A DNA stretch of 64,000 nucleotides, from NCBI RefSeq assembly GCF_036226685.1, contig NZ_CP109009.1, positions 8,397,501-8,461,500 on the forward strand. Reading direction: 5' to 3'. The number at the start of each line of letters is the position of its first letter. Position 1 is the first letter of the stretch. A program made the position numbers and the translations under genes. The notes below the pieces were generated by a model. The model saw only the letters and a program-made list of their open reading frames with translations. It did not search any database and had not been told where the DNA came from. The DNA is from Streptomyces sp. NBC_00690 (GTDB lineage: Bacteria; Actinomycetota; Actinomycetes; Streptomycetales; Streptomycetaceae). This document shows positions 40,901 to 58,700 of this stretch, piece by piece.

Positions 40901-41258
40901 GGGCACCGCCACCGGCCTCAAGCTCCCCACCACCATGGTCTTCGACCACCCCACCCCCGACGCACTCACCGACCATCTGCGGAGTGAACTCTTCCCCGGC
41001 ACGGCCGCACCGGACTCGCCCGTCGACGCAGACAGTGGAGAAGAGGCCATTCGGCGGGCGCTCGCAACGATCCCGCTCGCACGGTTGCGAGAAGCGGAAT
41101 TGATGGACGTTCTGCTGAAGCTCGCCGGCCCGGGCCAGCAGGGCACGGCAGCGGATGACACAAACGATCACAACGACAGCCCGGAGTCCGATCAGGCGAT
41201 CGCGACGATGGACGTCGATCACCTCATTGAACTCGCCCTTGGCGACAGCGACCTCTGA
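25929..41258 (+). CDS. Modular type I polyketide synthase, PKS C: KS-AT(mM)-DH-KR-ACP / KS-AT-KR-ACP / KS-AT-KR-ACP
   Basis: 5109 residues from the ATG at 25929. Residue positions: docking helix 1-33; KS 35-461 (Cys 207), AT 654-1002 (Ser 746, GHSQG and YASH, methylmalonyl-type), DH 1021-1304, KR 1541-1771 (Tyr 1691), ACP Ser 1864; KS 1927-2357 (Cys 2100), AT 2464-2805, KR 3095-3324 (Tyr 3243), ACP Ser 3415; KS 3488-3918 (Cys 3660), AT 4020-4362, KR 4657-4891 (Tyr 4805), ACP Ser 4981; tail to 5109. The last two ATs are malonyl-type, and no DH lies between AT and KR in either module. It is inferred to finish the polyene with a methyl-branched alkene and then install two hydroxyls. The tail (MDVDHLIELALG) belongs to a different docking class from the tails of PKS A, B and D, matching the unusual N-terminus of PKS D. 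The gap to PKS D is 25 bp. Confidence 0.98.
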   Translation: MTTDVNKLRDYLKRATVDLRHARQRLREAESKNREPIAIVGMSCRFPGGVRSPEDLWNLVESGGDAISDFPTDRGWDLDALFHPDPEHPGTSYTREGGFLHDAADFDADFFGIGPREALAMDPQQRLILEAAWEAVERAELDPAALKGSRTGVFAGVMYHDYVSRLPVMPEGIEGYVSTGNTGSVVSGRIAYTLGLEGPAVTIDTACSSSLVALHLAVQALRQGECDLALAGGVTVMAGPTTFVEFSRQRGLAPDGRCRAFAASANGTGWSEGVGMLLVERLSDAHRLGHPVLAVVRGSAVNQDGASNGLTAPNGPSQVRVIHQALANARLAPADVDAVEAHGTGTSLGDPIEAQALLAAYGKDRDGDRPLWLGSVKSNLGHTQAAAGVAGVIKMVQALRHGVVPKTLHIDSPTPHVDWSAGAVHLATANTPWPELDRPRRAAVSAFGVSGTNAHVVIEQHEPQLAAEPSSRPSDPVRAGTANGNSHPAVPEEPNPPTTRRDRVAPAPTGEAAGPSDTSIDEGRTTTGPQETGTVHTDALPRHTVETAEAGPGQQALIPWPLSGKNATALADQADRLRSHLAKEAVGAAASSQPSPSDIGYSLATTRTALAHRAVLLANDRSGLAAALDALADGTAAPTGTHVVRGIADDTRQVAFVFPGQGSQWPLMALQLLDASSVFRNRIAECEQALAPHVDWSLTEVLRGAPGAPGLERVDVVQPVLFAVMVSLAEVWRSYGVRPSAVAGHSQGEIAAACVVGALSIEDAAKVVALRSRALIALAGKGGMLSVGLSLEDLTPRMEAWGERISIAAVNSPTSIVVSGDPTALTELRDALHSEDIRARMIAVDYASHSAHVEEVRERVLTALADIVPQRCDVPFYSTVTGTLLTTDELDAEYWYRSLRQTVRFDEVTRALVHDGHTALIEVSAHPVLTIGMQETLDDLNSTGVALGTLRRNEGGLDRIVQSLAEAHAQGVALDWPAVFAEADLRRVQLPTYAFQRRRYWLDAPRTSGDVAGLGLTSLDHPLLGAVVGLADADGLLLTGRLATRTHPWLADHVVMGTVILPGAAFVELAIRAGDHLGCGLLTELTLQAPLIVPEHGGVVVQVSVGQAGGFGERSLAIHSRAEDTDPDGTWTCHATGVLMPDDPGATTATLTPDGTESDVWPPTGSTPLDLTDFYDRLAEHSFGYGSAFQGLRAAWHRGNEVFADVSLPADPDIQGDAARFGLHPALLDAALHGVGFGPIGDMGAGRIAFAWENVRLYATGATRLRVRITPAGSDAVAVVVADDTGRTVASVDTLTFREAREEHLRAALAEQHRALYRTDWHGTPFTDAGVNTIGACALVGVTANSPMDREAEGLRESGASPDVYQDLAALADSISAGALVPETVIAIAPMPGGADARPLDEMAGNDTRTDAAVVREIAKDTLAFIQAWLGDRRFADTRLVMLTQGAAALPRPDGRTPDTRPEHAAIWGLIRSAQSEQPGRFVLADTDGKSASLRHLPDAIATDEPQFALRTGTMSVPRLAPVTIGAPSTSTAPNELNPHGTALITGGTGALGRLLAAHLITHHHIRNIVLTSRRGPDAEGMEQLLAELSALGDSVTVTIAACDAADRGSLADLLASLPEDRPLTAVVHAAAVVAGGLIASLTGDDLDLVLRPKVDAALNLHELTRDMELAAFVLFSSFSGTLGGAGQSAYAAGNAFLDSLAEHRKAHGLPATSLAWGVWDARGEQTRLKTSDLNRMTRAGLVPLEASEGLRLFDTALTLGDPVLAPVHLDLAALRARAASGPVPPLLRGLIRTPSRRSATTSTLTGAQGALSAELAALAELPPGERTAAMVTLVRAQAAAVLGHAAPDAIDPERAFRELGFDSLAAMELRNRLGTVVGVRLPATVVFDHPTPSSLAEHLLREIPGAGPKAVTAARAVVPSHRSIDEPIAIVGMGCRFPGDVSGPEDLWHLLVTETDAITGLPTDRGWNLDTLYDPDPANPGTSYVREGGFLHGAARFDPDFFGISPREALAMDPQQRQLLEVSWETFERAGIDPAQLRGSRTGVFAGTNGQDYAAGLTDQSEDALEGHLLTANSASVVSGRLSYTFGLEGPAVTVDTACSSSLVALHLAVQSLRQGECDLALAGGVTVMSTPGALIGFSRQRGLAKDARCRAFAASADGTGLSEGVGMLLVERLSDARRLGHRVLAVVRGSAVNQDGASNGLTAPNGPAQQRVIRQALANARLSSADVDVVEAHGTGTSLGDPIEAQALLATYGQDRPADRPLLLGSLKSNIGHTQAAAGVAGVIKMVMAMRHGVVPRTLHVDEPSPHIDWSAGAVELATEPLEWAAVEGRPRRAGVSSFGVSGTNAHVVIEQAPVEDPTTHTDPQPDSGPVVQPWLISAKDEKGLRAQAELLLAHVQSTPALPLGDIALSLATTRAFFPHRAAVVGNGRDELLRGLSALTMTDREAHQDLVSGTALPTVKTAFVFSGQGSQWWGMGRGLYELFPVFADVFDTVCVGLDGLLGCSLREVLFEGDGSGLAGTGLTQPALFVVEVALCGLLGSWGVVPSVVAGHSVGEFAAAYVAGVVSLEDACRLVVARGRLMEDLPAGGVMVAVEASEADVLPLLAGLEDRVGIAAVNSPTSIVLSGVEDAVTAVVEQLGDRRSKALTVSHAFHSPLMDPMLDAFRTVAESVTFHEPTVPIVSTVTGRPITTGEMSNPEYWVEHIRQPVRYADAVQALAEQGVNVFLEVGPGGVLTGLTQTNLDHATAIPTLRPNTAEDLSVATALAHLHVHGTPIDWPAFYTGRGAQLIDLPTYPFQHQHYWVSPIGARDPEVGTHPSDIEFWNAVESQDLAAMAERLELQVDADTPFGTVLPALSQWRRHQRDQSTIDGWRYQVFWRALTSQESTAPSGSWLLVLPEETEHVTATAHGISQALQSHGVDVVRLAVAVQEDRQSLAGRIRKLLDEGQAPTGVLSLLALNEEPHPDHHELPAGLALTTVLIQALGDAELAAPLWCATRGAVAVGSSETVNSARQAMIWGLGRATALEYPSRWGGLVDLPAKLDDRAAKRLLSTLGTSPGGEDQFAVRASGVFVRRLRRAIVASGSAESEWQPRGTVLITGGTGALGAQVARHWARAGAEHIVLTGRRGAQAPGAVELATELEALGATVTIAACDVSNREAVADLLASLPVEHHPLTAVVHAAGVPQFSPTDSLSCADLAAVLSAKVSGAIHLDELLGDRELDAFVLFSSVAGVWGSGGQAAYSAANSFLDGLAEQRRSRGLTATAVAWGPWADAGMAGDDEAESHLRRRGLPSMSPDLALHALQRTLQLNDTATVLADIAWDRFAPAFTVARPSALLADLAEAQSALTVSEGSATGAVENGAAAGGSRLARLSPIERRRTLLELVRTEVARALGHVGPEGVASDRAFKDLGFDSLTGIELRNRLQHLTGLSLSTTLVFDQPNAEALATFLSSELAGDDTAGSGDRSSESTSTAAGHTFSGSVVGNGEPMAIVAMSCRFPGGANSPEELWQLLANGVDAVSRFPTDRGWDLEALYHPDPEHAGTTYVDEGAFLYDAGRFDSGFFGISPREALAMDPQQRLLLETSWEALERARLAPSSLRGSRTGVFIGSGYQGYGAGLADLPEGVEGHLLTGSSSSVMSGRIAYSLGLEGPAVTVDTACSSSLVALHLAVQSLRQGECELALVGGAAVMSSPNAFIEFSRQRGLATDGRCKPFSAAADGTGWGEGVGMLLVERLSDARRLGHPVLAVVRGSAVNQDGASNGLTAPSGPAQERVIEQALASAGLSASDVDAVEAHGTGTALGDPIEARALLATYGRERPVGRPLLLGSLKSNIGHTQAASGIAGVIKTVLALQHGLLPKTLHVDEPSPHVDWSGGTVQLLAESVPWEDNGRLRRAAVSSFGVSGTNAHTIIEQAPASADEPAERESSDGERHQLWVVSGRDEAALRDNARNLATFARNAQGIAAMDVAHSLAESRTALAHRAVVLGRTTAELTAGLDGLGRGVHSAETVSGLASSDARLAFVFSGQGSQWWGMGRGLYELFPVFADVFDTVCVGLDGLLGCSLREVLFEGDGSGLAGTGLTQPALFVVEVALCGLLGSWGVVPAVVAGHSVGEFAAAYVAGVVSLEDACRLVVARGRLMEDLPAGGVMVAVEACEADVLPLLAGLEDQVGIAAVNSPTSIVLSGTHDAVTAVVEQLGDRRSKALTVSHAFHSPLMDPMLDAFRTVAESVTFHEPTVPIVSTVTGRPISTGEMSNPEYWVQHIRQPVRYADAVQALAEQGVNVFLEVGPGGVLTGLTQTNLDHATAVPTLRADARSEDAALLAAAARLHVRGVDLHWSAVLGPDRMRRIDLPTYSFQRAHYWLDAGNTNAVGSLNPEDPAESEFWDTVENGRPDAVPEWLGLQQGASVDSVFDALATWRRENRTRTALDGLRYHTVWEPKTDLSSAALSGTWVVVTPEEEEAGPYIRMLRSRGAQPLLVTVADPGVDRESLAVLLGKAMAGHDGSLNSRQEHDITGVLSLLAIDDRVHPDQPGLPSSLTSTVALIQALTDMTMNAPLWCVTRAAVSVSSSEPPLRPLQGLLWGLGRAAALESPERWGGLVDLPATRDDRSLSRLADVLAAADAEDQLAVRGATVLVRRLTRSPRTSGPVTHNGWKPRGTVLITGGTGALGGHAARWLARAGADHLVLTSRRGAQAEGAAELAAELADMGTRVTIAACDVADKAAVARLLASLADDAAPLTGVVHAAGLPQLNSITDTSLEELAAVVTAKVAGATHLDELLGDRELDAFILFSSVSGVWGSGKQAAYSASNAFLDALAHDRRARGLAATAVAWGPWAESGMAADGGAEEYLRLSGLPSLSPDLAVSALQLAMDRDETAVVVADVDWERFAPSFTIGRPSPLLADLPEARAALEGDSANSGGSTVTQPGRDAVELVQKLSDLSAQDRHDLLLEIVQREAAAVLGYSHTDAIEPERAFRELGFDSLTAVELRNRLGTATGLKLPTTMVFDHPTPDALTDHLRSELFPGTAAPDSPVDADSGEEAIRRALATIPLARLREAELMDVLLKLAGPGQQGTAADDTNDHNDSPESDQAIATMDVDHLIELALGDSDL
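26031..31640 (+). other. PKS module 6: KS-AT(methylmalonyl)-DH-KR-ACP
   Basis: KS from 26031 with Cys 26547-26549, AT 27888-28934 (active Ser 28164-28166, YASH 28464-28475), DH from 28989 (HVVMGTVILP; HPALLDAALH), KR from 30549, ACP Ser 31518-31520. The KR keeps the Lys, Ser and Tyr (30999-31001) but has VVAGG where LDD is expected, and lacks the A-type Trp. The KS-AT linker is about 190 residues against roughly 115 in the other modules. Expected product is a methyl-substituted alkene if the KR and DH are both active. Confidence 0.93.
31707..36295 (+). other. PKS module 7: KS-AT(malonyl)-KR-ACP
   Basis: KS from 31707 with Cys 32226-32228, AT 33318-34343, KR core from 35211, ACP Ser 36171-36173. 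There is no DH: the AT tail runs directly into the KR structural half. The KR has Trp at 35631-35633 (GVWGSG), no LDD and no His before the Tyr (35655-35657), which is A1-type. A beta-hydroxyl is expected. Confidence 0.94.
33318..34343 (+). repeat. Malonyl-AT cassette, copy 6 (module 7)
   Basis: 1026 bp. Variants: VVPSVVAGHS (only this copy), DLPAGG, SGVEDAV (shared with module 10), HGTPIDW (shared with module 3), tail QHQHYWV. Confidence 0.9.
36390..40985 (+). other. PKS module 8: KS-AT(malonyl)-KR-ACP
   Basis: KS from 36390 with Cys 36906-36908, AT 37986-39014, KR core from 39897 with Trp 40317-40319 and Tyr 40341-40343 (A1-type), ACP Ser 40869-40871. The AT core is the common cassette, but its last 50-odd residues (from about 38850) are unrelated to the other copies, and the cassette is one codon longer. 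A beta-hydroxyl is expected. Confidence 0.94.
37986..39014 (+). repeat. Malonyl-AT cassette, copy 7 (module 8), recombinant right end
   Basis: 1029 bp. It follows the common cassette up to about 38850, then changes to an unrelated post-AT segment (RADARSEDAALLAAAARLH) ending QRAHYWL. EACEADV is shared with the module 10 copy. Confidence 0.9.
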
Positions 41259-41273
41259 CAGTGGCCCGAGTAC

Positions 41274-41277
41274 GGAG
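41274..41277 (+). promoter_or_regulatory. Ribosome binding site that decides the PKS D start
   Basis: GGAG six bases before the ATG at 41284. A longer in-frame reading from 41155 would overlap PKS C by 104 bp and adds residues with no docking character, so the start is placed at 41284. Confidence 0.75.
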
Positions 41278-41283
41278 CGGAAG

Positions 41284-52632
<11,349 letters not shown>

Positions 52633-52715
52633 GCACCCGAGCAGGCACGGTGCACACCACGCGGCCCGCACCACCGCACCACGTACGACTCAGACATCTT
52701 GGCGGGTGACCAGAC

Positions 52716-55700
52716 ATGCAGAACGAGCAGAAGCTACTCGACTACCTGAAGCGTGTGACGGCAGATCTCAAGCAGACCCGACGACGACTGCACGAGGCCG
52801 AGACCAAGGGCCAGGAACCCATCGCCATTGTCGCGATGAGCTGCCGATACCCTGGCCAGGCCAACAGCCCCGAGGAGTTGTGGCAGTTGGTCGCGAGCGG
52901 CACCGACGCCGTGACCAACTTTCCCACCGACCGCGGATGGGACCTGGAAGCCCTCTACGACCCCGATCCGACCTCGTCGGGCACCTGCTACACCCGCGAG
53001 GGTGGATTCCTGCACGATGCAGCCGAGTTCGACCCTGGATTCTTCGGGATGTCCCCCAGGGAAGCGCTCGCCACGGATCCTCAACAGCGGCTGCTCCTCG
53101 AAACCGTCTGGGAGACCTTCGAACGGGCCGGTGTGGACCCGTCGTCGGTGAAGGGGACCCGCACCGGTGTGTTCGTCGGCCTCGCCTACCAGGGATACGC
53201 CGGTAGCGGCGCATCCCTGGAGGAACTGGAGGGGTTCCTCCTCACCGGTACGGCACCCAGTGTGGCGTCCGGTCGTGTCTCGTACGCCTTCGGTCTGGAA
53301 GGCCCATCGCTCACCGTTGACACCGCCTGCTCCTCGTCACTGGTCGCCCTTCACCTGGCCGTGCAGGCGCTGCGCCAAGGCGAGTGCTCCATGGCGCTCG
53401 CCGGTGGGGCTGCGATCATGGCGAGCACCGGGATGTTCACCGAGTTCAGCCGTCAGCAGGGCCTTGCCGTCGACGGTCGCTGCAAATCGTTCGCGGCGGC
53501 TGCGGATGGTACGGGTTGGGGTGAGGGTGTGGGGATGTTGCTGGTGGAGCGGCTGTCCGACGCCCACCGCCTCGGGCACCCGGTCCTCGCTGTGGTGCGG
53601 GGTTCTGCGGTGAACCAGGACGGTGCGTCCAACGGTCTCACCGCGCCCAGCGGGCCCGCACAGCAGCGGGTCATCGAACAGGCCCTAGCTTCAGCCGGTC
53701 TGTCGATGGCCGATGTGGATGTGGTGGAGGCCCATGGCACGGGTACGTCGTTGGGCGATCCGATCGAGGCGCAGGCGCTACTGGCGACCTATGGTCAGGA
53801 CCGCCCGGCGGACCGTCCGCTGCTCCTTGGTTCACTGAAGTCGAACATCGGTCATACGCAGGCCGCTGCGGGTGTGGGTGGTGTGATCAAGATGGTGGAG
53901 GCGATGCGGCATGGTGTGGTGCCGCGTACCTTGCATGTGGATGAGCCGTCACCACACGTCGATTGGACGTCCGGTGCGGTGCGGTTGGTGACCGAGCCCG
54001 TCGATTGGCCCAAGACCGGGCGCCCCCGCCGTGCTGCTGTCTCCTCATTCGGAGTGAGCGGTACCAATGCTCACACCATCATTGAGCAAGCACCTCTGGG
54101 CCTCGAAGGCGAGAAGGCAGGGGACTCGACGGACATATCGTCCCTCTCTGCTTCCCTCCCCATCGCCTGGACCCTCTCGGCGCGTTCGGCACCAGCTTTG
54201 CGGGAGCAGGCGCAACGTCTGCTGACAAGCCTGGCCGGAAGTGGTGCTTCGTCGCGTCCGGTGGACATTGCGCACTCCCTCGCCACGGCACGAGCAGTCC
54301 TGGAACACCGAGCGGTCGTGGTCGGTCACGATCAGCCGGGACTCCTCGCCGGACTCGAAGCACTGGCCGCGGGCACCTCCGCCACGCAGGTCATCACCGG
54401 CCTTACTGAGCGCGAGAGCAGGACCGCATTTGTGTTTTCGGGGCAGGGGAGTCAGTGGTGGGGTATGGGGCGTGGGTTGTATGAGTTGTTTCCGGTGTTT
54501 GCGGATGTGTTTGACACTGTGTGTGTCGGGTTGGATGGGTTGTTGGGGTGTTCGTTGCGGGAGGTGTTGTTTGAGGGTGATGGGTCGGGGTTGGCTGGTA
54601 CGGGGTTGACTCAGCCTGCGTTGTTTGTGGTGGAGGTGGCGTTGTGTGGGTTGTTGGGGTCGTGGGGTGTGGTTCCTGCTGTGGTGGCGGGTCATTCGGT
54701 GGGTGAGTTCGCTGCGGCGTATGTGGCGGGTGTGGTGTCGTTGGAGGATGCGTGCCGGTTGGTGGTGGCTCGTGGCCGGTTGATGGAGGACCTTCCGTCC
54801 GGTGGGGTGATGGTCGCGGTCGAAGCCTCCGAGGCCGACGTCCTCCCGCTCCTGGCCGGTTTGGAGGACCGGGTGGGGATTGCGGCGGTCAATAGCCCCA
54901 CCTCGATCGTGCTCTCCGGCACCCACGACGCGGTCACCGCGGTCGTAGAACAGCTGGGGGACCGGCGTTCGAAGGCACTGACCGTCTCCCACGCTTTCCA
55001 TTCACCGTTGATGGATCCGATGCTGGACGCGTTCCGCACGGTCGCGGAGAGCGTCACCTTCCATGAGCCGACCGTGCCGATCGTGTCCACGGTCACCGGA
55101 CGCCCGATCACCACCGGCGAGATGTCGAACCCCGAGTACTGGGTTCAGCACATCCGCCAACCGGTCCGCTACGCCGATGCGGTCCAGGCACTGGCCGAGC
55201 AGGGTGTGAGTGTCTTCCTTGAAGTCGGCCCTGGCGGAGTCCTGACCGGGTTGACGCAAACCAATCTCGACCATGCAACAGCCATCCCGACCCTCCGCCC
55301 CAACACCGCCGAAGACCTCTCCCTCACCGCCGCACTGGCTCACCTCCATGTCCACGGCACTGTCATCGACTGGTCCGCCTTCTACACCGGCCGTGATGCC
55401 CAGCTCATCGACCTCCCCACCTACCCCTTCCAGCACCAGCACTACTGGCTGACTGCCAGGAGCCCTCAGTCGGCTCGGTCCACGGATCGAGACCTTGAGT
55501 ACACGGTGAACTGGAAGCGGTTACCCGATCCCCTCGAAGCCGAAGCCGAAGCCGAAGCCGGTGTTGATGTCGAGGGGCACTGGCTCCTCGTCTCAGCCCC
55601 CGACGGCCCGAGCGCCGTCGAGCACCTCGTGGACGGCATACGGGATGCCCTCCTCGCGGGCGGTGCACGCGTCACACAGCTGACCGTCGACGACACTTCG

Positions 55701-58700
55701 GGTCGGGAAGCGCTCGCGGTGAGGCTGCGGGACCTACTGACTGTCGACCCACCTCGCGGGGTGGTTTCGACACTGGCACTTGACGAACGGCCTGCGGGAA
55801 TCCTGGGCTCCCTGTCCGTCGGAATGGCCGCCACGCTGAACCTCTTCCAGGCTCTCGGCGATGCCGAGGTGCAAGCCCCGCTGTGGTGTGTCACACGAGG
55901 GGCCGTATCCGCCCTGCCGGACGGTGACCCCGTGACCGCGCCTGCTCAGGCGCAGCTCTGGGGCTTTGGCCGCGCCGCCGCTCTGGAGCACCCGCAACGC
56001 TGGGGCGGAGTGGTCGATCTACCTGCGGAGGGTGATGCAGCGGTCCTCGCACGCTTCGTTCGGCTCCTCGGCTCCGCAGGAGAAGAAGATCAGCTCGCCG
56101 TCCGTTCCGGCGGTGTGTTCGCCCGCAGGCTCGGGCGTGCCGCCCACACCGCCCCTGACCTCGATGCGCGTTGGCAGCCCCGGGGCACCGTGCTCATCAC
56201 CGGAGGCACGGGCGCCCTCGGCGGTACGGTGGCCCGGATGCTCGCCCAACGCGGCGCTGACCACCTCGTTCTCACCAGCCGACGGGGCTCCACCGCACAG
56301 GGCGCGGACGAACTGCGGGCCGAGTTGGAGTCGCACGGCTCACGAGTGACGATCGCGGCCTGCGATGTGTCGGACCGGGCGGCCCTGGCGCAGCTCATCA
56401 GTGACATCGCCGATGCCGAACATCCCCTGACCGCCGTGGTCCACACGGCCGGGGTGGACACCCCCGCGGCACTGGCCACGACGGACCCGGAGGCATTCGC
56501 GGCGGTTCTCGCCGCAAAGAGCGCGGGCGCCGAGCACCTCGATGCACTCCTCGTCGACCATGAGTTGGACGCCTTCGTTCTGTTCTCGTCCATCGCTGGA
56601 GTGTGGGGAGCGGGTGGCCAGGCCGCCTACGGTGCCGCCAATGCCCACCTGGACGCCCTCGCTTGGGCCCGGCGCGCCCGTGGCCTGAGCGCGACAGCCA
56701 TCGCCTGGGGCCCCTGGGCCGATTTCGGCATGGCAGCCGCGCCCGAGGTTGCCGAAGGTCTTCAGCGGCGGGGACTTCAGCCGCTGGCCGTCACCACCGC
56801 AGTCGCGGCACTGGACCGGGCAGTCGGCCAGGGCGTAACCGCGGTGACCATCGCCGATGTGGACTGGGCGCGATTCGCTCCCACCTTCACCATCGGGCGC
56901 CCCAGCCCGCTTCTGAGTGACCTGCCCGAAGTGCGGGAGGACATCGCCCGCACCGCTTCCCTCACGGGTGATGAGACCACCGGCACCGCAGCAGCGCTCC
57001 GGAGCGAGCTGGCGCGCAGGACTCCCGACGAGCGCGACCGCACCCTGGTGAACCTCGTACGGGTCGAGGCCGCGGCCGTACTCGGTCACCCTGGTCCGGA
57101 AGCCGTCGAACCGGGTCGCGCCTTCCGGGACCTGGGCTTCGACTCGTTGACGGCCGTCGAACTGCGCAACAGGCTGACCAGGGCAACCGGGATCCAGTTG
57201 CCCACCACGGTCGTGTTCGACCACCCCTCGGCGATCGACCTCGCCAGTCGACTCCTCGTAGAGCTCCTCGGCTCCGACGAACCCTCCGACTCCGGACCGC
57301 ACACCGCCCTCCCCGACGATGAGCCGATCGCGATCGTCGCCATGAGCTGCCGTTATCCGGGCGGAGTGCGTTCGCCGGAGGAGCTGTGGCAGTTGGTCGA
57401 CGAGGGTACGGATGCGATGTCGGTGTTCCCGTCGAACCGCGGTTGGGACCTCGAAGCGCTCTACCATCCGGACCCCGACCACCCCGGGACCACCTATGCG
57501 CGGGCCGGGGGTTTCCTGTACGACATGGCCGACTTCGACGCGGCGTTCTTCGGCATCTCGCCGCGTGAAGCGCTCGCCATGGACCCACAGCAACGGTTGC
57601 TGCTGGAGATCTCCTGGGAGGCGTTCGAACGGGCCGGCATCCCCGCCCCGGATGTACGGGGCAGTCGCACCGGCGTCTTCATCGGCTCCGGGTACCAGGA
57701 CTACATCCGGCGCGACATCGCCGTACCGGAGGACGTCGAAGGCCACCTCGGCACCGGCAACGCGGCAAGCGTCGTCTCCGGGCGCATCGCCTACACATTC
57801 GGCCTCGAAGGCCCTGCGGTCACCGTTGACACCGCCTGCTCCTCCTCGCTCGTCGCCCTCCACATGGCGGTGCAGTCCTTGCGCCAGGGCGAGTGCGACA
57901 TGGCGCTGGCCGGTGGTGTGACGGTCATGTCCAGTTCGGGGGCGTTCGTCGAGTTCAGTCGTCAGCGCGCGCTCGCCGCGGACGGCCGTTGCAAGGCGTA
58001 CTCCGCCGACGCCGACGGGACCGGCTGGGGCGAAGGAGCCGGCATGCTCCTCGTCGAACGACTTTCCGACGCCCGACGCCACGGCCACCAGGTGCTCGCC
58101 GTCGTACGCGGCAGCGCGGTCAACCAGGACGGCGCTTCCAACGGTCTCACCGCGCCGAGCGGCCGTGCTCAGCAGCGGGTCATCCGCCAAGCCCTCACCA
58201 GCGCTCGACTCTCCACAGCAGACGTCGACGCGGTCGAGGGCCACGGCACCGGCACCCGTCTCGGTGACCCCATCGAAGCGTCGGCGCTCCTCGCCACCTA
58301 CGGCCAGGACCGCCCCACGGACCGTCCGCTGTGGCTGGGCTCGCTCAAATCCAACATCGGACACACCCAAGCCGCCGCGGGAGCCGGTGGTGTCATCAAG
58401 ATGGTGCAGGCCCTGCGCCACGGAACCATCCCCATGACCCTGCACGCCCAGACCCCGTCCCCCCAGGTCGACTGGACTGCGGGCGCGGTCCAACTCCTGA
58501 ACGCCCCCGTCCCCTGGCCCGCTGGGGAACGTCCGCGCCGGGCGGGAGTGTCGTCGTTCGGCATGAGCGGCACCAACGCCCACATCATCATCGAGGAGGC
58601 ACCCCGACCGCCGTCCGACGACCTGCCCCCAACCGAACCCGCCGACGAACACACGCCGGACCGAACGGCCGGGGAATCGACGGCCGCGGTCGTCGACAGT

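Larger units (their letters stand above)
52815..57260 (+). other. PKS module 11: KS-AT(malonyl)-KR-ACP
   Basis: KS from 52815 with Cys 53328-53330, AT 54426-55451, KR core from 56184 with Trp 56604-56606 and Tyr 56628-56630 (A1-type), ACP Ser 57144-57146. The linker after the AT contains a short Glu-Ala repeat (55536-55559). A beta-hydroxyl is expected. Confidence 0.94.

Noticed and set aside
41155..41283. Upstream in-frame start for PKS D overlapping PKS C
   Set aside because: The extra 43 residues are Ser/Thr/Arg-rich with no docking helix, while the ATG at 41284 has a good ribosome binding site and a typical docking N-terminus.
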